Assembly (NCBI RefSeq): GCF_002086285.1
Contig: NZ_MVHU01000008.1
Location: forward strand, 1 to 64,000
Length of the DNA stretch: 64,000 nt
Source: Mycolicibacter kumamotonensis
Lineage (GTDB): Bacteria; Actinomycetota; Actinomycetes; Mycobacteriales; Mycobacteriaceae
Direction: 5' to 3'
This document shows positions 63,918 through 64,000 of the stretch, one piece after another. Made by a program: the position numbers and the translations under genes. The notes below the pieces were generated by a model. That model did not search any database, had not been told where the DNA came from, and saw nothing but the letters and a program-made list of their open reading frames with translations. The stretch's first letter is position 1, and each line of letters starts with the position of its first letter.

Positions 63918-64000
63918 TCCGCTCGGGCGGCCCGGGCGGCCGCCGCCTTCAGGCCTTGGCGCCGTGCCGGCCGGCGCCGCCGGCGAACCGGCCCGCTCCG

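Overview
The window reads as the chromosome of a high-GC mycobacterium or close relative (Mycobacteriales). The right end carries rpsL-rpsG-fusA-tuf in the order known from Mycobacterium tuberculosis, flanked by a TetR gene and two DUF3060 genes on one side, and by a membrane protein, a mycofactocin-type SDR and a ferredoxin reductase on the other. This matches my memory of the Rv0679c-Rv0688 neighbourhood. Between the two ends lie many fadE, echA, fadD and CaiB-type genes plus a yrbEAB pair, which is typical mycobacterial lipid catabolism.

Region 1 (1-6266) is the right-hand part of an actinomycete integrative and conjugative element (AICE) of the pSAM2 type. It holds a partial SF2-helicase/restriction-like cargo gene cut by the window edge, a GntR-family (KorSA-like) repressor, a Pra-like activator, an FtsK-type DNA-transfer ATPase, a small unknown protein, an excisionase-like protein and a tyrosine integrase. 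The integrase ends 38 bp from the 3' end of tRNA-Phe, the likely attachment site. A 20-nt operator-like sequence lies upstream of both the repressor and pra. tRNA-Phe, -Asp and -Glu (minus) and tRNA-Lys (plus) follow.

Region 2 (6.8-29.3 kb) is mostly minus-strand acyl-CoA catabolism. One tightly packed block, transcribed from 29297 down to 15632, encodes a CoA-transferase, two pairs of long and short acyl-CoA dehydrogenases, two enoyl-CoA hydratases, a ThDP-dependent lyase, two more dehydrogenases, a second CoA-transferase and a thiolase. Below it, a TetR gene, two unknown genes and a DoxX gene form a second unit. Region 3 (29.4-35.5 kb, plus) has a beta-propeller lactonase, a GntR/UTRA regulator, two acyl-CoA ligases and an SDR. 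A complete IS30-family element (35542-36878) lies 6 bp beyond the last ligase.

Region 4 (36.9-56.8 kb) has an enoyl-CoA hydratase divergent from a TetR gene, and a DUF35/thiolase-like pair that lacks the usual thiolase residues. It continues with an orphan yrbEAB permease followed by a split B12-dependent mutase, an LLM oxidoreductase and a CoA-transferase. A kinase-like protein plus ECH, a carboxyltransferase, and a second unit of ACAD10/11-like dehydrogenase, SDR and APH-like kinase follow; the last suggests 4-hydroxyacyl-CoA breakdown. A recurrent 15-bp operator-like motif (GAGAA-N5-TTCTC) occurs before several of these units and may define a local regulon.

Region 5 (56.8-64 kb) is the conserved translation operon. 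It has a strong intrinsic terminator after tuf and a KstR-like palindrome before the mycofactocin-type SDR.
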